From Candidatus Sigynarchaeota archaeon (GTDB lineage Archaea > Asgardarchaeota > Jordarchaeia > Jordarchaeales > Jordarchaeaceae), in contig JAUQYY010000348.1 in the NCBI GenBank assembly GCA_030587505.1, positions 1 to 5,604 of the forward strand: 5,604 bases of DNA, given 5' to 3'. This document shows positions 1 to 5,604 of this stretch, in pieces (within the stretch, counting starts at the first letter, position 1; every line of letters begins with the position of its first letter). Both the position numbers and the translations under genes were made by a program. The notes beneath the pieces are model-generated. The model did no database searches, was not told the DNA's origin, and saw nothing but the letters and a program-made list of their open reading frames with translations.

Positions 1-45
1 TGTAGGATATTTTGTGCAACCAGTACAACACACCACGTGTGAAAA
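1..45 (+). repeat. Direct repeat, copy 1 (of trmO-like interior)
   Basis: This stretch is nearly identical to 3246-3291 in the same orientation. Differences are T for G at position 3 and one missing C at about 31. The match ends sharply after GTGTGAAAA. It may extend beyond the left edge. Confidence 0.85.
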
Positions 46-88
46 CAGCGTGCAATTGCATAGAATCCCTTCGAGTACCTTTTTTCAT
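1..88 (-). pseudogene. 5' end of a TrmO-like partial duplicate, cut by the window edge
   Basis: An ATG at 88 reading leftward is preceded by AGGTGA at a six-base spacing, which is a good archaeal ribosome binding site. The frame stays open to the edge and ends in LYWLHKIS, a string identical to the interior of the TrmO-like protein at 2881-3396. At DNA level, bases 1-45 match 3246-3291 with one mismatch and one missing base in a GTG-repeat tract; beyond base 45 clear similarity stops. Only about 19 residues precede LYWLHK here, against about 42 in the full gene, so the SAM-domain N-terminus is shortened or replaced. It may be a degenerate second copy, a real paralogue with an altered N-terminus, or an assembly artefact at a contig end. 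No minus-strand T run separates it from ecfT, so it could be cotranscribed. The rest of the gene is not visible. Confidence 0.4.
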
Positions 89-114
89 GATGTTTCACCT
101 TTCACTCTGAGGGG

Positions 115-148
115 ATTCACCCTTCGAGTGTGTTAATTGAAGGTGAAT
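115..148. other. Inverted repeat just downstream of ecfT
   Basis: ATTCACCCTTC (115-125) can pair with GAAGGTGAAT (139-148), leaving one bulged C and a 13-base loop. It begins 14 bases past the ecfT stop codon on the minus strand. No run of T follows on that strand, so it does not look like a terminator; a processing or mRNA-stabilising hairpin between ecfT and the next cistron is more likely. The word CCCTTCGAGT in it also occurs at 67-76. Function is inference. Confidence 0.4.
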
Positions 149-162
149 ATTTTCTGGTGCTT

Positions 163-1053
163 TTAGTATCTGTAGTGTGTCCACCATAGGTTGTCGAGTA
201 TTGGTTTTATATTGTTCCACACGTCGATTAGGAATGGTTGGCTTGGATTCATAAGGTGGGGGTTTGTGAGGATGAGGTACATGGTTAGACTGGTGAGAGT
301 TAGTGAAACAATTGCTAGGGCATAGTCCGCTTTCCGCATTTTTATCTGTGCTAGGTGGGTGCGTTTGTCGTGTGCTCCGAAGGCTCTCGCCTCCATGGCT
401 AGGGCGAGTTCCTGCGCTCTGCAAACGTAGTGGACTATCAGAGGGAAAAGGACGGTGCCAAGTGAGGTGATTTTCCTTATTGGGTTTTTCGACCCGAGTT
501 TTACCCCCCTAGATTCCAGAGCAAGAACCGTGTCTTCTACGTCCTTGGACACTTGGGGAACAAAGCGGAGCGCAATGTTGACCGCTAGAGCCACCTCGAA
601 CGGTACTCCAAGGCTTGTTAATCCGGTGAGAAACTTGTCGGGGTCGGTGGTTGCCGTAAAGAAGGTTAAGGCCAAGACCACTATGAGGAAGCGGAGTGCG
701 ACCTGAAGCCCGACTATCAAGCCGTCAAAACTCAGGAGAGTTGCACCCCCAATGAGGGGTACCCCGAGTGGAACCCTGTAAACAACCAGGTAAGCATACT
801 CATAACACACCGACTGCACAGCCAGTAGGAAGATGAGCAGAGGCGCAACAAACTTCAAGGTTCTCCTGAGGCTTCCGCCCTCCACCCTACCGAGCAAAAG
901 CAGCGCGGAGACGAGCAGCAGAAGAAGCAGAAGATAAGCAAAATCGTACACAGCAAAGACGAGAAGAAGAATGCAAAACACTAAAACAAGCTTGGCTCTC
1001 GGATCCATCCTGTGAAGGAAAACATCCTTTCTAACATATCCCGCGAGAATCAC
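163..1053 (-). CDS. ecfT: ECF transporter transmembrane coupling protein EcfT (CbiQ family)
   Basis: This is the integral membrane scaffold of an ECF importer; it couples ATP hydrolysis by the two ATPases to movement of the substrate-binding S component. The 296-residue protein opens with the family-typical HRMDPRAKL just before a run of very hydrophobic helices (residues 20-55 and 70-85), with more helices near 110-135, 200-210 and 245-260. The cytoplasmic coupling region holds the paired small-Arg-small motifs expected for EcfT: SRG (about 181-183) in ALESRGVK and ARA (about 222-224) in MEARAFG. I chose GTG at 1053 because GGAGG lies eight bases upstream and this leaves 17 bases after the upstream ATPase stop; the longest frame begins at 1122 but would overlap that gene by 52 bases. 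It is the last complete gene of the operon. Family assignment is firm; substrate is set by the S component, not this protein. Confidence 0.93.
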   Translation of the reverse strand: MILAGYVRKDVFLHRMDPRAKLVLVFCILLLVFAVYDFAYLLLLLLLVSALLLLGRVEGGSLRRTLKFVAPLLIFLLAVQSVCYEYAYLVVYRVPLGVPLIGGATLLSFDGLIVGLQVALRFLIVVLALTFFTATTDPDKFLTGLTSLGVPFEVALAVNIALRFVPQVSKDVEDTVLALESRGVKLGSKNPIRKITSLGTVLFPLIVHYVCRAQELALAMEARAFGAHDKRTHLAQIKMRKADYALAIVSLTLTSLTMYLILTNPHLMNPSQPFLIDVWNNIKPILDNLWWTHYRY

Positions 1054-1070
1054 AACCTCTCCCTCCTTCC

Positions 1071-1910
1071 CTAGAGAGCTAAAGATTCCCGGTGTGCCCC
1101 CAGTCTCAAAATCGCTTCGCACGCCTCCCTCACGCTTATCAACCCCTCTGGAACGCCCTTCTCTCTGAGCCTCCGGGCGAGCCTAACAATCTGAGGCGGC
1201 CTCAAACCAGCCCTCTCCAGAACGGTCGAATCGTACATCACCTCTCTCGGAGTTCCATCGGCCACTATCCTACCATCACTCATAACAAGCAGCCTATCGC
1301 AGCTAGACGCTAACTCAGCGTCGTGAGTGATGAGAATTATGGTTGCCCCGAGCCGGTTCAACTCTTCCAGAGACTTCATCATCCTCTTTCTTCTAAGGAT
1401 GTCTTGCCCCGTGGTCGGCTCGTCCAGTATCACGGCCTCGGGTCTTAAAGCCACAACCGAAGCGATAACCACTCGCTGCTGCTCACCCCTACTCAGCATG
1501 TGGGGATGCTTTAACAGGTATCCCTCCAGATCAAAGAGTTTCAGAACTTCACATACCCTTTCCCGAATAACCTGCTCATCCGTTCCACGGGTTACCAACG
1601 CTAGCCTGAGTTCATCCCCAACGCTCGAAGTGAATATCTGTAGCGCCGGGTTCTGAAAAACCAAGCCAATGGTCTCGCTCACCTTTGAGACTCCGAGCTT
1701 TCGGGTATCTATCCCCTTGATGAGCACTCGGCCCTTGCTTGGTTTGAGCATTCCGCACACAAGTTTCGCCAGCGTCGTTTTGCCTGATCCGTTGCTACCC
1801 ATTATCGCAACGAACTCGCCGGGGAAGAAGTCTACCGATACGCCGTCCACGGCGGGCTTGCCTCGCACGTATGAGAAGCTAACATTCTCAAGGCTGATGA
1901 GAGACTCCAT
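1071..1910 (-). CDS. ecfA: ECF transporter ATP-binding protein (second ATPase, CbiO/EcfA family)
   Basis: This is one of two cytoplasmic ABC ATPases that would pair to drive the ECF importer. In a 279-residue chain numbered from ATG 1910 one sees Walker A GSNGSGKTT (38-46), Q-loop FQNP (Gln86), signature LSRGEQQ (139-145), Walker B AVILDEPT (159-166), D-loop GQD and switch His in LITHD (His196). The signature has Arg in place of the second-position Gly of LSGGQ, a change known in one member of heterodimeric ECF ATPase pairs. A C-terminal tail with RPPQIVRLARRL follows, a pattern shared with the neighbouring ATPase. The start overlaps the end of the upstream ATPase gene by 23 bases, implying translational coupling; GGAG lies ten bases before ATG 1910. 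An in-frame TTG at 1916 is the alternative start. Whether this is the EcfA1 or EcfA2 partner is not decided here. Confidence 0.93.
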   Translation of the reverse strand: MESLISLENVSFSYVRGKPAVDGVSVDFFPGEFVAIMGSNGSGKTTLAKLVCGMLKPSKGRVLIKGIDTRKLGVSKVSETIGLVFQNPALQIFTSSVGDELRLALVTRGTDEQVIRERVCEVLKLFDLEGYLLKHPHMLSRGEQQRVVIASVVALRPEAVILDEPTTGQDILRRKRMMKSLEELNRLGATIILITHDAELASSCDRLLVMSDGRIVADGTPREVMYDSTVLERAGLRPPQIVRLARRLREKGVPEGLISVREACEAILRLGAHRESLAL

Positions 1911-2802
1911 TCTCAATCAACTCCGAGAACACCCTGTAAGCGTCTTCAAACCTGACGGGAAGTTTTTCCAAAAGGACTCCACGCTCCTGTAGCATGAAAG
2001 AGAGCCTTGTAACCGGAGGAGGAAGTAGACCCGCTGCGTCAAGTAGCGTTCTATCGGTGAAAACCTCTTCGGGTGCGCCGTCACAGACTATTCGACCGTT
2101 CTTCATCACAATGATTCGATCGGCGAACTCGGCCAGAGTCTCCGTGTCGTGCTCCACGAGTATGACCGTCATTCCCTCCTCGTGTAGACATCGGATAGTA
2201 TTCAGAACCAGTTCTCTGTTCTGGGGGTCAAGCTGAGAGGCTGGCTCGTCTAGAACAAGTACGTCGGGTTCCATGGCAAGAGTGGAGGCAATCGCCACGA
2301 GCTGTTTTTCTCCACCAGACAGGTTTTCGGGAGACCGGAGTCTCAGATCACTTATTCCAACCCTTTCGAGAGAAGAATTGACTCTCCTCAGAATCTCTTC
2401 TTTAGGAATCATTAGGTTCTCTGGACCGAAGGCAACCTCGTTCTCCACGGTTGAGGAGAAAAGCTGAGAGTCAGGGTTCTGGAAAACCATTCCCACCAGC
2501 TTCGTGAGTTCACCTGGTTTAAACCTTCCTGTTTCTCTGCCAAAAACTCTCACCGTTCCCACCAGCTCACCGCTGAAAAACCTAGGAATCAAACCGTTGA
2601 TGCACATGCACAGCGTGCTTTTCCCGCTTCCACTCGCCCCCACAACCCCCAGAAACTCACCCGCCTCGATCTCTAGGTTAATTCCCCTAATCGCGGGTTC
2701 GTGCGTATCGGGGTAGGAGAAGCTCACATTCTCAAATTCTACGGCAATCAGGGGAAACAACCCTCCCGTATGCTTCGAATTCGCATTCGTTTCGCGGTTC
2801 AC
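1888..2802 (-). CDS. ecfA: ECF transporter ATP-binding protein (first ATPase, CbiO/EcfA family)
   Basis: This is the partner ABC ATPase, and it keeps a canonical signature. Numbered from GTG 2802 (304 residues) it shows VEFENVSFSY (21-30) as the usual first strand, Walker A GASGSGKST (55-63), Q-loop FQNPDSQLF (Gln108), signature LSGGEKQ (161-167), Walker B VLVLDEP (181-187), a D-loop SQLD, and switch His218 in LVEHD. The C-terminal extension after PPPVTRLSFML is typical of ECF ATPases. The start is uncertain: GTG 2802 has no visible ribosome binding site, whereas GGGAGG (about 2762-2767) sits nine bases before an in-frame CTG at 2751, which would remove a poorly conserved 17-residue leader. 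There is a 78-base gap to the TrmO-like gene upstream and a 23-base overlap with the next ATPase downstream, so it belongs to the same transcription unit. Confidence 0.92.
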   Translation of the reverse strand: MNRETNANSKHTGGLFPLIAVEFENVSFSYPDTHEPAIRGINLEIEAGEFLGVVGASGSGKSTLCMCINGLIPRFFSGELVGTVRVFGRETGRFKPGELTKLVGMVFQNPDSQLFSSTVENEVAFGPENLMIPKEEILRRVNSSLERVGISDLRLRSPENLSGGEKQLVAIASTLAMEPDVLVLDEPASQLDPQNRELVLNTIRCLHEEGMTVILVEHDTETLAEFADRIIVMKNGRIVCDGAPEEVFTDRTLLDAAGLLPPPVTRLSFMLQERGVLLEKLPVRFEDAYRVFSELIENGVSHQP

Positions 2803-2880
2803 CAGGAAAGATAGATGTCGGCACCGGAGATTCCTCTATGGCGAACATTTAGGCGTTTTGCTTGTGGAACCTGGCACTGC

Positions 2881-3396
2881 TCACGTTTCCACTTTTTTGA
2901 GTATTTTCACCATTTTCATAATTTCTTCAAAGGAGTAGTGGTGGTGTTTGTGGTGAGGCTCGCCGTGATGCTCATGGTGTTTCTTTATGTGTCTTTTGAC
3001 CCATTCGGGGAGAACTGTTCTCTCCCTCGGCTTGTCGTACATTGGGATGTAGGGTTTCAAATCCAGTATCGGTGTTCCCTTCTCCGCGTCGAGTCCACTC
3101 ACAAACAGGGTGCAGCCGTTTCTACTAACGAGCCTCACGGTTGTCAACCCAATAGGATTTGGGCGAGCGGGAAACCTTGAGGCGAAGATCCCCAGCGTCG
3201 GCACGCTCTTGGAAAGGGGTTTTATTTTTATGGTTTTGCGCAAGTTGGAGGATATTTTGTGCAACCAGTACAACACCACCACGTGTGAAAATTTTTCAAT
3301 GCGATCAAGTCCATCAGCGTACTTGTCGAAGATCTTTACCTGTGATACTTCTCCGCGTTCCACAACTTCACCTATCGGTTCAAGTTTGAGTGACAC
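2881..3396 (-). CDS. TrmO/TsaA-family (UPF0066) protein with His-rich C-terminal tail
   Basis: TrmO proteins are SAM-dependent enzymes that methylate N6-threonylcarbamoyladenosine at tRNA position 37; archaeal members are less well tested. Numbered from GTG 3396 (171 residues), family marks are EPIGEV at the N-terminus, FSHVVVLYWLHK (about 36-47), the core GIFASRFPARPNPIGL (about 69-84) and GLDAEKGTPILDLKPYIP (about 101-118). After this compact domain comes an unusual tail at about 135-153 with ten His in some 20 residues (HIKKHHEHHGEPHHKHHH), then a short amphipathic helix. Such a stretch is a likely transition-metal binding site. GTG 3396 is preferred because GGTGA ends five bases upstream; GTG 3405 gives three more residues. 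It overlaps the S-component gene by 17 bases and precedes the ECF ATPases, so it is embedded in the transporter operon. The role there is unknown: metal chaperone or sensor, or a tRNA or other methyl transfer tied to the imported substrate. Confidence 0.85.
   Translation of the reverse strand: MSLKLEPIGEVVERGEVSQVKIFDKYADGLDRIEKFSHVVVLYWLHKISSNLRKTIKIKPLSKSVPTLGIFASRFPARPNPIGLTTVRLVSRNGCTLFVSGLDAEKGTPILDLKPYIPMYDKPRERTVLPEWVKRHIKKHHEHHGEPHHKHHHYSFEEIMKMVKILKKVET
3246..3291 (+). repeat. Direct repeat, copy 2 (inside the trmO-like gene)
   Basis: This is the intact, in-gene copy of the repeat found at bases 1-45. On the minus strand it encodes FSHVVVLYWLHKISS of the TrmO-like protein. The repeat distance is about 3.2 kb and spans both ATPase genes and ecfT. 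Confidence 0.85.
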
Positions 3397-3937
3397 TTTT
3401 TTCACCTATCCTACTTCTGATTATTGGAGCTACCCGTGAATCTATTTTCAACGCAAGGTAACCCCCAATTACGGACACTCCTGAACCCAGAAGCGTTATG
3501 AGAACAAAGAATGTCAGCGAAAAGAAGAATGGTCTAGACCCTGCGAAGAACAACGTGGACAGGCCGAAGCCCAGCATTGTTGATGTGAAAAAGCCTATCG
3601 GTGCGGATATTCCGGTGCACTTCATGCAGCACGCTTTGTGGCGCATTAAACCGAATATTATCAGGTCAAGCACCACGCCTCTAGTCAGCCAGGCGGGAAT
3701 AGCCACAATGGGGTTACCGAAGATGAAGAACAGCAATCCTGTGGTGAACCCTATGAATGACGCTACTCCGGGTCTCTGGGTGGTGAACATGGCGACAAGA
3801 AGGATTGCAGTGCAGAGGATGGCGTCGGTGGTTACGTGGGCGAATATTTCGAAGAAAATGTTTAGCGAGGCCACCGCGAAGTGTAATGCTGAGAATATCC
3901 CTATTATCGCTATTTCCCAGGAATTCAGCTTCACCAT
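3380..3937 (-). CDS. Probable ECF transporter S component (substrate-binding membrane protein)
   Basis: The 185-residue protein is almost wholly hydrophobic with about six membrane segments (near residues 7-29, 34-52, 57-80, 84-98, 108-132 and 137-165), the size and layout of ECF S components. It opens with a short basic N-terminus and an Ala-containing first helix (IIGIFSALHF), the usual place for S-component contact with EcfT. Its position as first gene of an operon with two ECF ATPases and EcfT supports this call more than any sequence motif does. I cannot tie it to a known vitamin subfamily. A cytoplasmic loop after the fourth helix carries CCMKC (103-107), which might bind metal. ATG 3937 has GGGTG about eight bases upstream. 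The end overlaps the TrmO-like gene. A substrate-unknown importer subunit is the safest reading; a related small membrane protein of another kind is possible. Confidence 0.7.
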   Translation of the reverse strand: MVKLNSWEIAIIGIFSALHFAVASLNIFFEIFAHVTTDAILCTAILLVAMFTTQRPGVASFIGFTTGLLFFIFGNPIVAIPAWLTRGVVLDLIIFGLMRHKACCMKCTGISAPIGFFTSTMLGFGLSTLFFAGSRPFFFSLTFFVLITLLGSGVSVIGGYLALKIDSRVAPIIRSRIGEKSVTQT

Positions 3938-3956
3938 ATGTACACCCGCACGTTAG

Positions 3957-3982
3957 TATTACTTTTCTTTAAGAAAGTAATA
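3957..3982. promoter_or_regulatory. Imperfect palindrome, candidate operator
   Basis: TATTACTTTTCTT and AAGAAAGTAATA form arms of about 12 bases around a single central T, with one extra T in the left arm. It sits between the TATA box at 3990-3997 and ATG 3937, at the predicted transcription start of the leftward operon. A dimeric regulator bound here would block initiation. The palindrome is seen directly; the operator role is inference. Confidence 0.55.
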
Positions 3983-3989
3983 TTATTTG

Positions 3990-4004
3990 TTTATAAACTT
4001 TTCT
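3990..4004 (-). promoter_or_regulatory. Archaeal BRE/TATA promoter of the ECF operon
   Basis: On the minus strand the sequence reads AGAAAAG followed by TTTATAAA, a purine-rich BRE next to a TATA box. The TATA core is within the 10-base perfect palindrome GTTTATAAAC (3989-3998). With the usual spacing of about 25 bases, transcription would start near 3965, giving a leader of roughly 28 bases before ATG 3937, too short for a riboswitch. Confidence 0.6.
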
Positions 4005-4133
4005 AGCCGATTGAGTGAACAGATTGCATCCAAAACCGATTCAAAAAACAAACAATCCATACACAAGAAACGGAACGTATATTAACCAGAAGGACTCCCA
4101 ACATAAACAAAAATCCATTCTCTCCAGCCGTAC
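4005..4133 (+). promoter_or_regulatory. Upstream region of the TPP-enzyme gene with a weak TATA-like site
   Basis: This stretch is A-rich and non-coding. TATATTAA at 4078-4085 could be a TATA box for the rightward gene, with a start of transcription near 4108, 26 to 56 bases before the possible start codons at 4134 and 4164. It is a weaker match than the leftward promoter. No RNA gene or further repeat is evident here. Confidence 0.3.
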
Positions 4134-4163
4134 GTGAAAAATTTATTTTTTGGAAGATTTCTT

Positions 4164-5261
4164 TTGCGAATCAAATCAAGTGAAGCAATTATTAAAGTAC
4201 TAGAAGAGGAAAACGTCTCCCATATTTTCTCTCTGCCAGGAGGACACATCCAGCCGATATTCGACGCCATCTACGACTCAAACCTACAGCTCATCTCGGT
4301 CAGACATGAACAGGCAGCAGCCCACATGGCGGATGGCTACGCTAGGTTCAAAAGAGAGCCTGGGGTGTGTCTGGGAACCGCGGGTCCCGGAGCCACGAAC
4401 CTCGCAACCGGTGTCGCGGAGGCTTACGTGGCCTCTTCGCCGCTGATAGTGCTAACGGGCCAGGTTAGTACGGGTGAGATGTATCGGGGTGCCCTACAGG
4501 AGATTGACACTGTTCCGATTTTTAGCCCTATTACCAAGTGTAGCCGAAAGGTTCTGAGGGCTGACAGAATACCCGGTATGCTTAGAGGCGCCTTCAGGAT
4601 TGCGCTGAGCGGGAGATACGGCCCCGTACACCTAGACCTGCCTCGAGACTTTCTGAAAGAAGAGATCGAGTATCAGGAGCTCCAGCCAGAACAGTACAAA
4701 CCTAAGGGCGGTACTGAGGGGAACCCAGCGGCAATCGAAGAGGCTGCTGACGTGCTTCTGAGTGCGGATAATTCTGTCATCATTGTTGGCGGGGGTGTGA
4801 GGTGGGCTCAAGCCCGGTCCGAGGTTATGGCGTTAGCCGAACTCCTGGGAGCTCCGGTGATGACAACACTGACAGGCAGGGGCGTGGTCCTGGAGGACAG
4901 CCCGCTCGTTCTTGGTTTGGCTCCCGCTATGCTTCTATCGGAGAGTGGCTGGAGCGTCATAAGTGATTGTGACGCTGCGCTGGCGGTGGGCTGCTGGTTT
5001 TCCGTGGACTGGTTCCTCCCCATACCAAGGGATCTGATACACGTTGACATCGACCCCAGCGTTACGATTACGGTGCCCGCGAACGACACCTCCGTCACCA
5101 CCGGTGTTGTGGGGGTTAATGGGACGGTCAACGGTACGGGGAGCAACGTTGTGAGCATAACCATCAACGATTCGAGGTTCACTCTGGTGGAGCCCTCGGG
5201 ACCGCCCTTACGGCCTGGAGGGCACCTACAGCTTCGGAGCCTTGAACGTTCCCGCAGGTGA
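4164..5261 (+). pseudogene. Truncated acetolactate-synthase-like TPP enzyme fused to an Ig-like domain
   Basis: The first 300 or so residues match the N-terminal (PYR) and middle domains of the acetolactate synthase / thiamine-diphosphate enzyme family. Numbered from TTG 4164 there is SLPGGHIQPIFDAI (about 23-36), the catalytic Glu49 in SVRHEQAAAH, GPGATN (74-79), LTGQV (97-101), QEID and ITK, GPVHLDLPRD (153-162) and a middle domain ending at HVDIDPS (293-299). Family members are about 550 residues; here the C-terminal domain with the GDG...N cofactor motif is absent. From about base 5060 the frame continues as VTITVPANDTSV, an unrelated extracellular Ig-like fold, then stops at 5261 because of a frameshift near 5208. 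TTG 4164 is favoured since GGAAGA lies seven bases upstream; GTG 4134 is the longer option and would add ten residues. The product cannot be an active enzyme as written. Intact relatives may act in branched-chain amino acid synthesis, but the subfamily is uncertain. Confidence 0.75.
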
Positions 5262-5487
5262 GTACTATGTTAGTGTAACGGTTCAGGATGAAGCCGGAGC
5301 TAATACAACGGCTGTGGTGCACTTTACGGTGGTTGAGCCGTTTTCACCGATTCCTCTGCTTTTGTTGGTGATGTATACCGGGCAGAGTGCCCCCATTCCG
5401 GCGGTTTACGTCGGTGTGATTGCTGCTTTGGGTTTGGTTGCGGCGGCTGTTTTCCTTTTCTACTATTTCCGCGAGCTCAAGGCGTAA
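5061..5487 (+). pseudogene. C-terminal part of a membrane-anchored Ig-like surface protein, frameshifted
   Basis: The segment encodes one Ig-like beta-sandwich domain followed by a membrane anchor. The first half reads in the frame of the upstream enzyme (VTITVPANDTSVTTG, then GTGSNVVSITIND). The second half reads in the +1 frame (TYSFGALNVPAGEYYVSV, DEAGANTTAVVHFTVVEP), then a Pro-rich linker and a hydrophobic helix AVYVGVIAALGLVAAAVFLF ending in YYFRELKA before TAA at 5485-5487. Removing one T in CCCTTAC (about 5205-5211) joins both halves as SGPPYGLEGTYSF, so a single-base insertion or base-calling error explains the break. The positively charged end after the helix suggests the domain faces outside with the tail in the cytoplasm. 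The protein's own N-terminus and signal peptide are missing, as the frame enters from the TPP-enzyme gene. Broad match to bacterial and archaeal Ig-like repeats; no specific function can be given. Confidence 0.65.
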
Positions 5488-5604
5488 TCCGAAAGCGGAG
5501 AAACGCCCCGGGACGTGGAGTAGTGAGCAGCCCCCGCTCTTCATTTTTTGTCTTTTCTGCTCGGTGGGTCTGTCGTTAATCAGGTTCATGTTCCCTTGTG
5601 TGGT
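5488..5604 (+). terminator. Non-coding tail with a T-rich candidate terminator
   Basis: After the stop at 5487 comes about 54 bases without a recognisable gene, then T-rich sequence at 5544-5557 (TTTTTT, then TTTT after a short gap), the kind of signal used by archaeal RNA polymerase. A minor inverted pair, GAGC (5525-5528) and GCTC (5536-5539), precedes it. The final 45 bases hold nothing I can identify. Confidence 0.4.

Noticed and set aside
2732..2848. Small 38-codon minus-strand frame in the gap between the trmO-like gene and the first ATPase
   Set aside because: It has no ribosome binding site, overlaps the ATPase start out of frame and shows no recognisable sequence features.
2815..3180. 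Plus-strand open frame antisense to the trmO-like gene, rich in Phe and Val
   Set aside because: Its hydrophobic look is the antisense reading of the His-rich tail and neighbouring codons; the minus strand has the conserved TrmO motifs.
3498..3956. Plus-strand open frame of 152 codons antisense to the S-component gene
   Set aside because: Its translation is polar and lacks any family resemblance, while the minus strand encodes a coherent six-helix membrane protein with a promoter and a ribosome binding site.
3938..3965. Possible riboswitch ahead of the ECF operon
   Set aside because: The predicted leader is only about 28 bases, too short for any known riboswitch class.
4808..5182. Minus-strand open frame antisense to the TPP-enzyme and Ig-like region
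   Set aside because: It is low-complexity Thr/Val/Ser sequence mirrored from the plus-strand coding region, which carries clear family motifs.
5344..5589. Minus-strand open frame opposite the membrane anchor
   Set aside because: No recognisable domain; it lies antisense to a convincing transmembrane segment.

Overview
The window most likely comes from an archaeon, but no lineage can be assigned from it. The evidence is a BRE/TATA-type promoter, GGTGA-type ribosome binding sites that match the archaeal 16S tail, tightly packed genes with non-ATG starts, and archaeal-looking protein versions. It holds one leftward operon, one rightward truncated gene and two suspicious sequence junctions.

Positions 163-3937 (minus strand) form what looks like one operon for an energy-coupling factor (ECF) vitamin or metal uptake transporter. 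Read in transcription order it runs: a six-helix S-component-like membrane protein (3937-3380), a TrmO/TsaA-family protein with a histidine-rich tail (3396-2881), two different ECF ATPases (2802-1888 and 1910-1071), and the transmembrane coupling protein EcfT (1053-163). Overlapping or close gene ends support cotranscription. The S component would bind the substrate in the membrane, EcfT would link it to the ATPases, and the ATPase pair would power uptake. The substrate is not identified by sequence. The His-rich tail of the TrmO-like protein and a Cys cluster in the S component make a transition metal, or a metal-containing cofactor, a fair hypothesis. A tRNA-modification precursor is an alternative, because TrmO acts on tRNA.

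The control region (3938-4133) lies between this operon and a divergent gene. It holds a good BRE/TATA element for the operon and a long palindrome where transcription should begin, which looks like an operator. A weaker TATA-like site faces the rightward gene.

From 4134/4164 to about 5060 the plus strand encodes the N-terminal 300 or so residues of an acetolactate-synthase-like thiamine-diphosphate enzyme. The reading frame then passes without a break into an unrelated extracellular Ig-like domain, suffers an apparent one-base insertion near 5208, and continues in another frame to a C-terminal membrane anchor ending at 5487. The catalytic cofactor-binding domain of the enzyme is absent. This is either a genomic deletion/fusion or a misassembly.

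At the left edge, bases 1-45 nearly duplicate an internal piece of the TrmO-like gene (3246-3291), in the same orientation, next to a plausible start codon with a ribosome binding site at 88. This is a partial or degenerate second copy, or a second sign of chimerism. No RNA genes, CRISPR arrays or insertion sequences were seen.
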